Positions 50,001 through 60,180 of a DNA stretch of 64,000 nucleotides are shown here, piece after piece. Made by a program: the position numbers and the translations under genes. Numbering within the stretch: position 1 is the stretch's first letter; every line of letters starts with the position of its first letter. Where the stretch lies: contig NC_083602.1 of NCBI RefSeq assembly GCF_029168945.1, positions 72,498,600 through 72,562,599 on the forward strand, read 5' to 3'. The notes beneath the pieces are model-generated. The model was given only the letters and a program-made list of their open reading frames with translations, did not search any database and was not told where the DNA came from. Source of the DNA: Cannabis sativa (taxonomy: Eukaryota > Streptophyta > Magnoliopsida > Rosales > Cannabaceae).

Positions 50001-50069
50001 TAATATTGTGATGGATTAAGTTATTATTAATAATAAAAGACAAAAAACGTGTGTACGTGTAAATTATCC
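47003..50069. mobile_element. MULE-like AT-rich element with a 9-bp target duplication
   Basis: The sequence between TTTTTTTAA (46994-47002) and TTTTTTTAA (50070-50078) begins GGGAAATTTTCAT and ends GTGTAAATTATCC. The ends are a weak inverted repeat (GGGAAATTT versus GGATAATTT). Excising it rejoins the Copia frame as F-F-N-L-W-H-L, which independently supports the boundaries. The 3067-bp body has no transposase and is largely AT-rich, with a tandem duplication at 47829-48880 and GGTTACCTT-like short repeats at 48960-49560. Confidence 0.7.
47829..48880. repeat. Tandem duplication of about 560 bp inside the MULE-like element
   Basis: 47829-48310 and 48385-48880 match over their length with small indels. 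Shared landmarks are AACTTATTAGTTTATTTTGG, GAGTAAACTAT, AAACACAATGTG, TCGAGACATCAAATC and ACAAAGTACATGACTGTAAC. Each copy contains shorter internal repeats of an AATAAAxxTATTAGT motif. Confidence 0.75.
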
Positions 50070-50078
50070 TTTTTTTAA

Positions 50079-50143
50079 TCTATGGCATTTGTATCTTGTT
50101 CATAGTGGTTTTGACAAGATTAATCTCTGCAAAGAGTTAATAT
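50079..50143 (+). pseudogene. GAG-pre-integrase remnant of the old Angela-like element
   Basis: It reads LWHLYLVHSGFDKINLCKEL in one frame, matching the Copia GAG-pre-integrase pattern LWHLRLGHxGxDRL. Here both zinc-binding histidines of the motif are kept. It is cut at 50143 by the younger element, whose AATAT duplication occupies 50139-50143. Confidence 0.75.
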
Positions 50144-52047
50144 TGTTGGGTTTTATACCCTAAATAAAACTCCAATTCAATGTAATCCATTTTATTCAAC
50201 ATCAATAAAGAAACAGAAGTATTTTTCATTCATTTGTGTATGTTTTGATTCATCTTATCAATTGCTTGTCTATTTGATTTATAAATTCATCCGAAACCCT
50301 TTTCACATACTTGATCCTGTTTATTGTGTTGTCAACGCATTGGAAAGTAAACATGACTATGTGAATAAAGATTCCTAGATTTATCAGAACACGGGATTAT
50401 ACTGATATGACAATCTGCAACAGAGTTTACTTGCATTTGGAGAAATGCTATGTTCTTTCTAGAGCATTAGTTAAAGTAAAGCTCAGGTTGGGTGCATGGA
50501 GTATGCATCAGAAGGGACCGATATTGAACTTTGACATAGATTTAATTAAACTTACCGTAATATCTATTCAAGTCAATATCGCCTAGTTGATCCTAGATCA
50601 AATGATCTTAATCCTAATATGATTAGGTTCAATCTCAAGAGTGTTATTCGTGTTCTTTGATTTGTTAGTTAGGCCTACTTTTGGGTCAGGGTGATACGTA
50701 CATTTTGGGAACACGGTAGTGCAATTGAGTGGGAGCGCTAACATAAATATGGAATCTATAGCTTCTATTTGGCGAATAGAAAGTAAAGGATGATTTCCTT
50801 CGAGCTTGACCAAACGAAAATAAATGGTGAAGTACTCATTTCACATTGCTGAAATATCATTTATACGAGGTTAGGTGTTTTAAGGGTAAAATACATTGTA
50901 GGGTGTTACGGTAATCAAATCCCTTTACAGTGTAGATCATTCATATAGAGGATCATTGATCAAATTAGGATTATAACAATGGATAACTAATGACGTGTCT
51001 ATATGGTGGAACATATAGAGCGTTCTATATACTGAGAGTGCAATTCTAAGTTCTATGCGTGGATTCAACGAAGAATTAATAAGTCAGTGAATTTAGGTTA
51101 TAAATTCTTGATCTGCTTATTGGAAGCTCGGTTATATAGACCCATGGTCCCCCCACTAGTTGAGACAATATTACTTGTAAGACTCATTTAATTGGTTTTG
51201 ATTAATCAATTATAATTCTCAAATTAGACTATGTCTATTTGTGAATTTTTCACTAAGTAAGGGCGAAATTGTAAAGAAAGAATTTTTAGGGTATATTTGT
51301 TAATTAAGATACTTTGTACGGTTCAATTAATAAATATGATAAATGACAGCATTATTTAATAATTATTTATAGTTATTTATAGTTAGAATTGGCGTTTAAA
51401 TGGTTGAATTTGAAAATTGGCATTTTTGAGAAAGTAAGATGCAGAATTGATAAAACTGCAAAATTTGCAAAAGTGAGGCCCAAATCCATAAAGCCATGGC
51501 CGACCATTTTTATAGGAAATATCATCTGATATTTTCATAATTTTAATGCCAAATAATTCAAGCCTAACCCTATGTGGTATGCTATAAATAGATAGTGAAG
51601 GCTTCAAAAAAAAGACTTTCACATCTTGTTTCCTTCAGAGAAAATCCTGAGCCTTTTCTATCTAAACCTAGCCGCCACCTTCACCCTCTTCTTCTTCCTT
51701 GAATAATTTCGAACCTCTTAGTGAGAGAGTAGTGCCCACACACAGCAAGTGATACCTCAATCATAGTGAGGAAGATCGTGAAGAAAGACATTCAACAAGA
51801 AGGAGATTCAACACTAAAGAAAGGAGAGAAAGAGATCCAGGTTTAGATCTTGATAATACTCTGCGACAGAAAGGATACAAGGGTTAGAGATCTGAATGGA
51901 AGGAGACATATTATTCCGCTGCACCCAATGTAAGGTTTCTCATACTTTATGTGTTTAATTTCATAATCATTTTAGAAGTTCATATTTAGGGTGTCAATCA
52001 ACATACTTGTGAGTAGATCTAAGATCCTGGTAAAATAATATCCAACA
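50144..52047 (+). repeat. 5' LTR of the younger Angela-like element (copy 6)
   Basis: It is 1904 bp, from TGTTGGGTTTTATACCC to AATATCCAACA. It matches 61776-63690 nearly base for base; the largest difference is a longer A run in the 3' copy near 63240. A TGCTATAAATAGATAG TATA box is at about 51580. Confidence 0.95.
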
Positions 52048-52049
52048 AC

Positions 52050-52066
52050 TGGCCTCAGAGCCATGG
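52050..52066 (+). promoter_or_regulatory. Primer binding site with mismatches to tRNA-Met
   Basis: TGGCCTCAGAGCCATGG sits two bases after the LTR. The usual plant site is TGGTATCAGAGC, so two of the first twelve bases differ. The old element's site (TGGTGTCAGAGC) differs at one. Confidence 0.75.
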
Positions 52067-54477
52067 TAATTGATTTGCTTGCAAGAAATTTGGACTTAAA
52101 ATGATTTGTTTGTGTTTTGGATGGTATCATGTTGTTTTGTGTGTTGTATGATGATTGATTGATGTTTGTAAATTTTTGTGAAAAATAATTGAAAATCTGT
52201 TTCTGGAATTATTTTTATTGGATAGTTTGGGAAAAATTAAGCAATTTATTTTTTTACAGAACTCAATTTTGATTTTATTTGAATTAGTTATGATTTTTTG
52301 AAAATCGGAAAAATATCGGGATGGTGCAACTGTCACATGCGCGCGCATGAGGGGCTTTCCTCGGACAGCACGCGCACGGACACGAATTCGTGTCTGAAAC
52401 TGAGGCCTGCGCGCGCGGAGAGGCTGCATGCAGCCTCCTGCGCCGGCATTCCTCGGTCAAGTCCTCCCAAGCCTGCGCGCGGACAGTATGCAATGCATAC
52501 TGTCCGTACAGCTCGCAAATTTTTTCGTTTTCTTCGATTTTTCAGGCTATTTCATGGAATTAACTTCCGATTTTTTGTGTAGTTTTGTATTTTGATTCTT
52601 ACTTTTCAATTTTCAAATCTAATATCAGAAATAAATTAATTTGATTTTTTTAAAATTTAATTTTAGATATTAGTGTAATTTGAATTTGAAAAACAAGTAA
52701 AAATCTATCTTTTTGCTTGATTTTATATCTTATTTTTAAATTTGATTATTTTATCTTATTTTTAAATTTGATTATTTTATCTTATTTTTAAATTTAAAGG
52801 TCAGATATTAAATTTCTTTTTAAATTAATTTTTTTTTTAAATTATTTAACCTTATTTAAATTTAAAATAAGATTACTATAATCATGTAATTTTAAATAGA
52901 AGTAAGATATTTTGCTAACTTTTAAATTTTGTTATTTTTTATTTAAATTAAATTATAAAATCTGAAAAATATTTATTTATTTTTTATTTTATATTTAATT
53001 TATAAAATAACTTTAAAAATTTAAAAGGTGGTTAGCAATTATTTTTGAAATGATATTTAGGTTAGTTGAAACCTATTTTTTCAAAAATTGTAGGTTTAAT
53101 TTTAAATTTTTGTTATTTTATTTTAATAAAAACTGATTTTTTTTATTATTTAATTATTTTCGAAAATTATTATTTAAAATTAAATAATTCCTACATCCAA
53201 CTATCCAATTCATCTTGTTGCAGGAGCATGTGTTTTAGCTGGTATGTAAGTTTTATAAAACCTATTATTGCTTGATCTAAATTGCCATGGTTAACTTGTT
53301 GACAGATCCAATGATTTGATTTTAACCCACGGTTCAATTGTCAATAGGTCAAGTAAATAATTTGTAACAGGTAAATTTTACAATCTTCTTTCATCTGTGT
53401 ATGACCTAGCAACATGATAGGATCCATCCAAATGTGTGCCTGTGTGAGCCTATATGTTTAATTTTGTTATAGATGCATATAGGTTGTTGTTGCTAAATAA
53501 AATATCATAGTTTTTGATAGATTTTATTTAGGCCCATTCAGTTTTTGGGCCTATTCAATTAATAACAGTTGTTCATTTTAAGGTTAAATTCCTCTCTTTT
53601 GGGCCTTGTGTGAAGGTTGGGGGCCAATAGTAGTGGGTACGACATACTGAACCCAGCTTCCCCTCACAAGAACTACCCCAATTGTGAAGGCCCATTTGCC
53701 TGATTTGGATAACTGTACTAGGTTAATTAAATTAGTTTAACCTAATAAAATTGATTAGCAACATAATTTATTTCATTTATTTTGAAATTAATTTAAGAAA
53801 AACATAGTTTAATGAATTATATTCTAAGCTAAACTATATGTAATTTCTTGTATTTAATTAAATATAGAATTATAACCAACTAGATTCTTTTTGAAGCTTA
53901 ATTTAAATTTTTCATTAAATATTCCTATTTAAGTTGAAAATTAGTTATCTCTAACTAATCAACTTAAATCTGAATATCTTTTGAATTTTAAATTTCAAAA
54001 TTAAGTTGAGGAATTTTAGGAATTGGTTATTAAGATTCTTTAGATATTTTTTAAGTTGATATTTTTTTTTTCAAATATTAACTTAAAATGGAATATTTTC
54101 AAATTAAGTGGTTACAACTTAATTTTATATTTAATTAAATCTAATTTGAAAGATATTTAAGTTTTTTTTTAGATTCTTCTAAACAACTTAAACAAGATAT
54201 TTTCAAATTTGTTCAATTCTTTTCGAATTTATTTTTCGAATTTAAATAATAATTGAAATTTAATTAAAGTTGATTTTTTTTTATTTAAAACCAACTTTAG
54301 TTTGTAATTTTTCATTATTAAAATATGGAACAGATGATTAAATAAAATACATATATTTTTTTTAAAATAATGAGCTTTAATCAAAAGATATTCGATCTCC
54401 ATTGTTGGTCTTACAATAGTTAAATTTTTTCAATATAACCTCGAGACGCTAGACTTCGTCCCCCTTATGGATGATTA
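52067..54477 (+). other. Untranslated leader of the younger Angela-like element, first part
   Basis: It holds a GC-rich hairpin island (52335-52510), then AT-rich sequence with an (ATTTTATCTTATTTTTAAATTTG)-like triple repeat near 52735-52800. A conserved block follows (about 53280-53703), then more AT-rich sequence to the nested insertion. The leader resumes at 57860-58290 with the GACTCTCGCCTACCGGGAC motif twice. No gag coding is found here. Confidence 0.7.
52335..52510 (+). promoter_or_regulatory. GC-rich hairpin island in the leader of the younger element
   Basis: Three perfect palindromic stems are present. 52379-52394 is GACACGAATTCGTGTC. 52420-52437 is GAGGCTGCATGCAGCCTC. 52481-52505 is a 12-bp stem with a one-base loop (GGACAGTATGCA, A, TGCATACTGTCC). 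The last two correspond in position and loop to the old element's hairpins at 42961 and 43011, but outer stem bases differ in a pair-preserving way. Confidence 0.75.
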
Positions 54478-56362
54478 TGTTGGAAGTTATTTTACCAGGA
54501 ACTTAGATCTACTCACAAGTATGTTGATTTAACAACCTAAATATGAACTTCTAAGACGATATGAAATTAAACACATAAGAGTATCAGAAATCTTACAGTG
54601 ATTGCAGCGGAATATATGTCTCCTCCCACTCAGATCTCTAACCCTTGATTCCTTTCTGTAGCAGAGTATAATCAAGATCTGAGCCCGAAAGTCCTTCTTT
54701 GTTGCCTCTGAAATCTACACAGCCTTCCTCACTATGATTGAGGTATTACTTGATGTGTGTGGGCACTACTCTAGCACTCATACATTTCGAAACAGTGAAG
54801 GTATAGAGAGAGAGAGGGTGGCGGCTCAGAGAGAATTTTCTGAGAGAAAATTCTTTCAGAATAATGCTGAGAAAAGCTTGTACAGTTATGTTAAACTCTG
54901 AAGCCTTTGCCTTCTATTTATAGAAGACCACCAAGGGCTATGATTGACATTTTGAACTGAGAAAATCAAGGGGAAAAGGAAGGTAAATGGGCCGGCCTAG
55001 GCAATGTGGAAACAAGGCTTGCCTCTTTTCCAACTTTCTTTTTCCTACACTTGATAGTTTCCCTTTTTGTGAAATGTTGCCAATTCCATTGTTCAACCAT
55101 ATTAATGATAAATCTAATTACTTAATAATTAGAAATAATTATCAAATAATATATTATCATTTATTTTATTAATGATGAAACTAATTAAAGTTTCCTAATT
55201 AATAAATATGCCCTTCAAAATCTCTATTTACTGTTTTGCCCTTAGTGAGTGCTAAATTCTCAAACTGACAAGTCTATCTTGAGAATTTTTTAATTGATTA
55301 ATTAAAATCAATTAAATGAGTCCTACAAGTATTATCATCTCAACTAGTGAGGGGACCATGGGTCTATATATCCGAGCTTCCAATAAGCAGATCTAGAATT
55401 TACCACTTAAATTCACTGACTTATTAATTCTTCGTTGAATCCACACATAGAACTCAGAATTGCACTCTCAGTATATAGAATGCTCTATATGTTCCACCAT
55501 ATAGACACATTATTAGTTATCCATTGTTATAATCCTAATGTGATCAATGATCCTCTATATGGATGATCTACACTGTAAAGGGACTTAGATTACCGTAACA
55601 CCCTACAATGTATTTTATCCTTAAAACACTTAACCCTGTATAAATGATATTTCAACTAAGTGAAATGAGTACTCAATCATTTATCTCGTTTGGTTAAGCT
55701 CGAAGGAAATCACCCTTTGCTTACTATTCGCCAGATAGAAGCTATAGACTCCATATTTATGTTAGCGCTCCCACTCAATCGCACTACCGTGTTCCCAAAA
55801 TGTATGTATTGCCCAGACTAAAGTTTTAGGCTTAACTAACAAATCAAAGAACACGAATAACACTCTTGAAATTAAGCCTAACCATATCAGGATTAAGATC
55901 ATGTGATCTAGGATCAACTTCTGATATTGAATTGAATAGATGTTTACGGTAAGTTTCAAAATCTAATTCAAAGTTCAATATCGGTCCATTCCAATGCATA
56001 CTCCATGCATCCAACCTGAGCTTTACTTTAACCTATGTTCTGGAAAGAACATAACATTTCTCCAAATGTAAGTAAACTCGTTGTAGATTGTCATATCGCT
56101 GAAACCCAAAAGGTGTTCTGATAAATCTAGGAATACTTTATTCACATAGTCATGTTTATTTTCTACTGTGTTGACAACACAATAAACATGTTCAAGTATG
56201 TGAAAGGGGTTTGGATGCATTTATAAATCAAATAGACAAGCAATTGATTAAGTGAACCAAAACATACACAAGTGAATGAAAAATTACTTCTGTTACTTTA
56301 TTGATATAGAATAATCTGGATTACATTGAAACAGAGTTTTATATAGGGCATAAAACCCAACA
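54478..56362 (-). repeat. 3' LTR of the truncated minus-strand element (copy 7)
   Basis: It is 1885 bp from TGTTGGAAGTTATTTTACC to ATAAAACCCAACA on the plus strand. On its minus side it is preceded by the purine tract AAGTGAAAGTTTG. It closely matches solo LTR copy 2. Confidence 0.9.
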
Positions 56363-57478
56363 AACTTTCACTTGCACTAATATAAAACAAATCAGTACAT
56401 TTCAATTAATCCTAAATTCTGACGGTGCTTTTCGATTGAAGTTACTGCCAAGACTTTGGTGAATGGATCAGCCAAGTTATCCTGCGTATCCACTTTCTCC
56501 ACCAGTACATCCCCTCTCGCCACATATGATAATATGATACTTTCTTTCTATGTGCTTACTTCTCTTGTGCCTCTGAGGTTCCTTACTGTTGGCTATAGCT
56601 CCAGTGTTATCACAAAGCAGGACTAGAGGCCTTTCCATTCCGTGAACTACACCAAGATCTGGTGAAGAACTTCCTAAGCCGTACAACCTCTTTAGCTGCT
56701 TCATTCGCAGCCTATGTATTCTGCCTCCATGGTAGAATCCGAAATCGCAGCTTTGTTTAGCACTTCTCCAAACCACTCGCTCCACCCCCGCAGTAAACAC
56801 CATCCCAGATGTAGATTTCCTGTCTTCAAGACATCCCTGGAAATCTGAGTCTGTATAGCCTAAGGGATTCAAAGCACCACCCTTGTAGACTAATACATAA
56901 TCTCTTGTACTCTTTAAGTATTTCAAAATATACTTAACCGCGTTCCAATGTACCCTTCCTGGATTTGACTGATACCTGCTCACGATTCCAACTGCATAGC
57001 AGATGTCAGGTCTAGTGCATAGCATAGCATACATCAGACTCCCAACTGCAAAAGCATAAGGAATTTTTGCCATGTCTTCTATCTCTTGAGGATCAGTAGG
57101 ACATTGTTCCTTAGATAGACGGATACCATGTCTAGAGGGCATGTTTGCCCCTTTGGTATTGGTCATGGAAAATCTCTCAAGAACTTTGTCAATGTAGGCT
57201 GTTTGAGAGAGAGCAAGGGATCTGTTCTTCCGGTTTCTGACAATCTGAATACCAAGAACATAGGCTGCCTCACCCAAGTCTTTCATGTCGAATTGAGTGT
57301 CAAGCCATTCCTTGATGTGAGTCATTTTCTTGACATTGTTTCCAATGATCAAAATGTCATCAACATAAAGGACCAGGAATACTACTACTTGGTTTTCCTT
57401 GAGTTGGTAAACACAAGATTCATCTTCATTCTGATGAAAGTCGTAGGTCTTGATGATCTCATCAAACCTTTTGTTCCA
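56363..57478 (-). pseudogene. Reverse transcriptase C-terminal half and RNase H of the truncated element
   Basis: The minus-strand frame reads WNKRFDEIIKTYDFHQNEDE, then LYVDDILIIGNN with the catalytic YVDD kept. It continues through FDMKDLGEAAYVLGIQI, SLMYAMLCTRPDICYAVGIV and the RNase H segment YTDSDFQGCLEDRKSTSGMVF and RSKHIERKYHII. Frameshifts appear near 56760, 56690 and 56520. At its start the frame runs back into the LTR (MDAWSMHWNGPIW), an artefact of the deletion junction. It matches 60655-61690 closely. Confidence 0.85.
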
Positions 57479-57859
57479 TATCGGTCCATTCCAATGCATA
57501 CTCCATGCATCCAACCTGAGCTTTACTTTAACCTATGTTCTGGAAAGAACATAACATTTCTCCAAATGTAAGTAAACTCTGTTGTAGATTGTCATATCAG
57601 TGAAACCCAGTGTTCTGATAAATCTAGGAATACTTTATTCACATAGTCATGTTTATTTTCCACTGTGTTGACAACACAATAAACATGTTCAAGTATGTGA
57701 AAGGGGTTTGGATGAATTTATAAATCAAATAGACAAGCAATTGATTAAGTGAACCAAAACATACACAAGTGAATGAAAAATTACTTCTGTTACTTTATTG
57801 ATATAGAATAATCTGGATTACATTGAAACAGAGTTTTATATAGGGCATAAAACCCAACA
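57478..57859 (-). repeat. 5' LTR start of the truncated element (copy 8, partial)
   Basis: These 382 bp match 55978-56362 with small indels (for example near 57600) and end with ATAAAACCCAACA. The inner edge is fused to reverse transcriptase at TCCATAT/CGGTCC. Confidence 0.88.
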
Positions 57860-58289
57860 GGTTATTCGTTGAAAACTTTTAACACCGTAAGATCTCATTT
57901 GATAAATGTTTTGTGAGTTTTCGTCTCTATTAGACTCTCCCCTATGGTGACTACTTAGAGATAAACTCATAAAACATGAAACAATAGTGGAAGCTCATAA
58001 AATGAGAATAACCTTGACTCTCGCCTACCGGGACAACGTTGGATTATCATTTTGATCGAATAAAAGGTTGCTAAAATGGTTTTATTTTAGATGAGCTGAC
58101 TACTCTGTTCAAATAATGTTGTCTTTGACTCTCGCCTACCGGGACACTGTATTTCATTATGTTGGAAACCTTGGAAAATAAACTATGTTAGATTTAGTAT
58201 TTTTATAACATAAGTGATTATTTGTTATTTTCTGAACTTGTGTATGAATTTGAACCAAAACCTTACTTCTGTTTTATTGATGTATTGTA
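57860..58289 (+). other. Untranslated leader of the younger element, second part
   Basis: It resumes after the nested element with AACACCGTAAGATCTC and twice holds a TTGACTCTCGCCTACCGGGAC motif (near 58014 and 58128) also present in the old leader near 45960 and 46075. No coding sequence is recognised. Confidence 0.6.
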
Positions 58290-58512
58290 GAGCCAATAAC
58301 CCTCATCCCAACCCACTCCTAGTTAATATCTTAGCAAATGAACTCGAAGATATGAATAAAACTCCTGGTCAGAGTAATACTTCAAATGTGCTCATGATGA
58401 ACATGAAATTCCAGAAAGCAAGTAAGCTGGGAATTGTTCACTCTAAAGAGCAAATAGTTCATAACTCCATAAATCCTACTATTTCAAGCTTAGTTGAGAA
58501 GATAAAAAAAAA
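58290..58512 (+). pseudogene. Gag remnant of the younger Angela-like element
   Basis: A frame reading NNPHPNPLLVNILANELEDM near 58291 resembles a Copia gag N-terminus. Within about 70 codons it reaches SSLVEKIKKK and a stop. The capsid core and zinc knuckle (several hundred residues in intact relatives) are missing, so a large internal deletion is inferred. The frame meets the protease frame at a run of nine A residues (58504-58512); the two are offset by one base there. Confidence 0.6.
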
Positions 58513-60180
58513 GTGATTCCACTTCCTCAAGTTATACTTCACAACAAAATGAACCAGCAAGAACAACAATTCACAAACGAATAAGCAGTGATGCTTTAGT
58601 CTTCGAATCATGTGTTTTAGAGAATGATAAATCCATTTGGATTCTTGATTCTGGGTCTACAAACCATGTAAGTTGTTCATTACAATTGCTTGAGAAATGG
58701 AATTATTTGAAATCCGGAGAGTTGAAACTTAAGGTTGGTAATGGCGAAATGGTTTCGGTTAGAGCTAGAGGAAAAGCCAAAATCAAGTTTCAAAACAGAA
58801 TTTTGGAATTAGACAATGTCTTATACATTCCAAATTTCAGTAGAAACTTGATTTCTGTTTCATGCTTACAATTGCAACAATACAAATTAGATTTTTTGAG
58901 TTCTGGTTCTACCATTTCTCGAAATGACATTCATATTTGTGTTGCATCCATGGAACAGGGGCTTTATGTTCTTAGACCAGACGAACCATTTGCCCTACAT
59001 AACGAACTTTTTAAAGTAGCTAAACCTAGAAACCACAAAAAGCAAAAGATCGATGATGATAATGAAACATATCTATGGCATTTACGTTTGGGTAAAATAG
59101 GCTATGACAGACTAAATAGGCTAACCAAAGATGGTCCATTGAAAAATGTCGTCTTAGGTGAATTACCTGTTTGCGAGTCTTGCATAGAAGGAAAGATGAC
59201 CAAACGTTCTTTCTCTACAAAAAGAGAGCGTGCCAAACAACCCCTAGGGTTAGTGCATTCAGATGTTTGCGGACCTTTGAATGTAAAAGCCCGAGGTGGT
59301 TATGAGTACTTTGTCACTTTCATTGACGATTACTCTAGATATGGACATATTTACCTTATGCATAAGAAATCTGAACATTTGAAAAGTTTCAGGAATTTCA
59401 AGCATTGGCTCAAAACCAATTGGGTAAAACGTTAAAGATCTTGCGAACTGAGAGGGGTGGAGAATATATGGATATGCAGTTCAAAGATCATTTGATCGAA
59501 CTAGGCATTGAATCCCAATTAACCGCCCCTAGCACTCCACAACAAAATGGAGTTGCAGAAAGACTGAATCGCACGCTTTTGGAAATGGTTAGGTCCATGC
59601 TTAGTTACTCAACTCTACCTACGTCCTTCTGGGGATATGCAATTCAGATGGCAACCGACATTTTAAATGTTGTTCCATCTAAATCAATCCCTAAGACACC
59701 TTTAGAACTATGGAATGGTCGTACACCTAGTTTACGCCATTATAGTATCTGGGGGTGCCCTGCTCATGTCTTAAGAAAGAAAGACGGCAAACTTGAAAAG
59801 CAAACTGAAGTTTGCATGTTTGTCAGGAATTCTAAGGAGACTAGGGGTGGACTATTTTATAGTCGCAAGGATAATAAAGTGTTTGTTTCCACAAACGCCA
59901 CTTTCCTTGAAGATAACTATATTAAGAATTTCAAACCACAAAGTAAAGTAGTATTGGAGGAAATGCTTGCAGATATAAGACCTTCTAATGTTCCGTCCTC
60001 TTCCATTCAAGTAGAGGATAATCCCACTCCCTCAGTCGAACCAACTGAGAAAACTACTACCAAAGTTCCTGTTCAGAAGATCACCGTTCCTCGTCGTAGT
60101 GGGAGGGTTTCAACAAAACCAGCCCGTTATGGCTTGGATGGTGAAATCAATATGGTCGTTGGTGACGGTATTGATGACGA
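58513..60180 (+). pseudogene. Protease and integrase of the younger Angela-like element
   Basis: The polyprotein frame opens SDSTSSSYTSQQNEPA without its own ATG. The protease active site WILDSGSTNHVSCS is near 58641. The GAG-pre-integrase reads LWHLRLGKIGYDRLNRL (59072), where lysine replaces the usual second zinc-binding histidine; CESCIEGK is kept. Integrase core has HSDVCGPL (first acidic residue), LRTERGGEY near 59440, where glutamate replaces the second catalytic aspartate, and NGVAERLNRT (final glutamate). A one-base frameshift lies near 59390-59404. A chromodomain-free linker follows, with PRRSGRVSTKPARYG near 60091. Confidence 0.88.

Larger units (their letters stand above)
54478..57859 (-). 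mobile_element. Truncated minus-strand Angela-like element inside the younger element's leader
   Basis: On the minus strand it consists of a 382-bp 5' LTR start (57859-57478), a pol fragment from mid reverse transcriptase to RNase H (57478-56363), and a full 3' LTR (56362-54478). Flanks GATTA (54473-54477) and GGTTA (57860-57864) look like a target duplication with one later change. A single deletion removed the rest of the 5' LTR, the leader, gag, protease, integrase and the first half of reverse transcriptase. Removing it rejoins the leader of the younger element. Confidence 0.85.

Noticed and set aside
59390..59435. Programmed frameshift in integrase
   Set aside because: It lies within a conserved domain where the family is normally continuous, with no slippery site; a simple mutation fits better.
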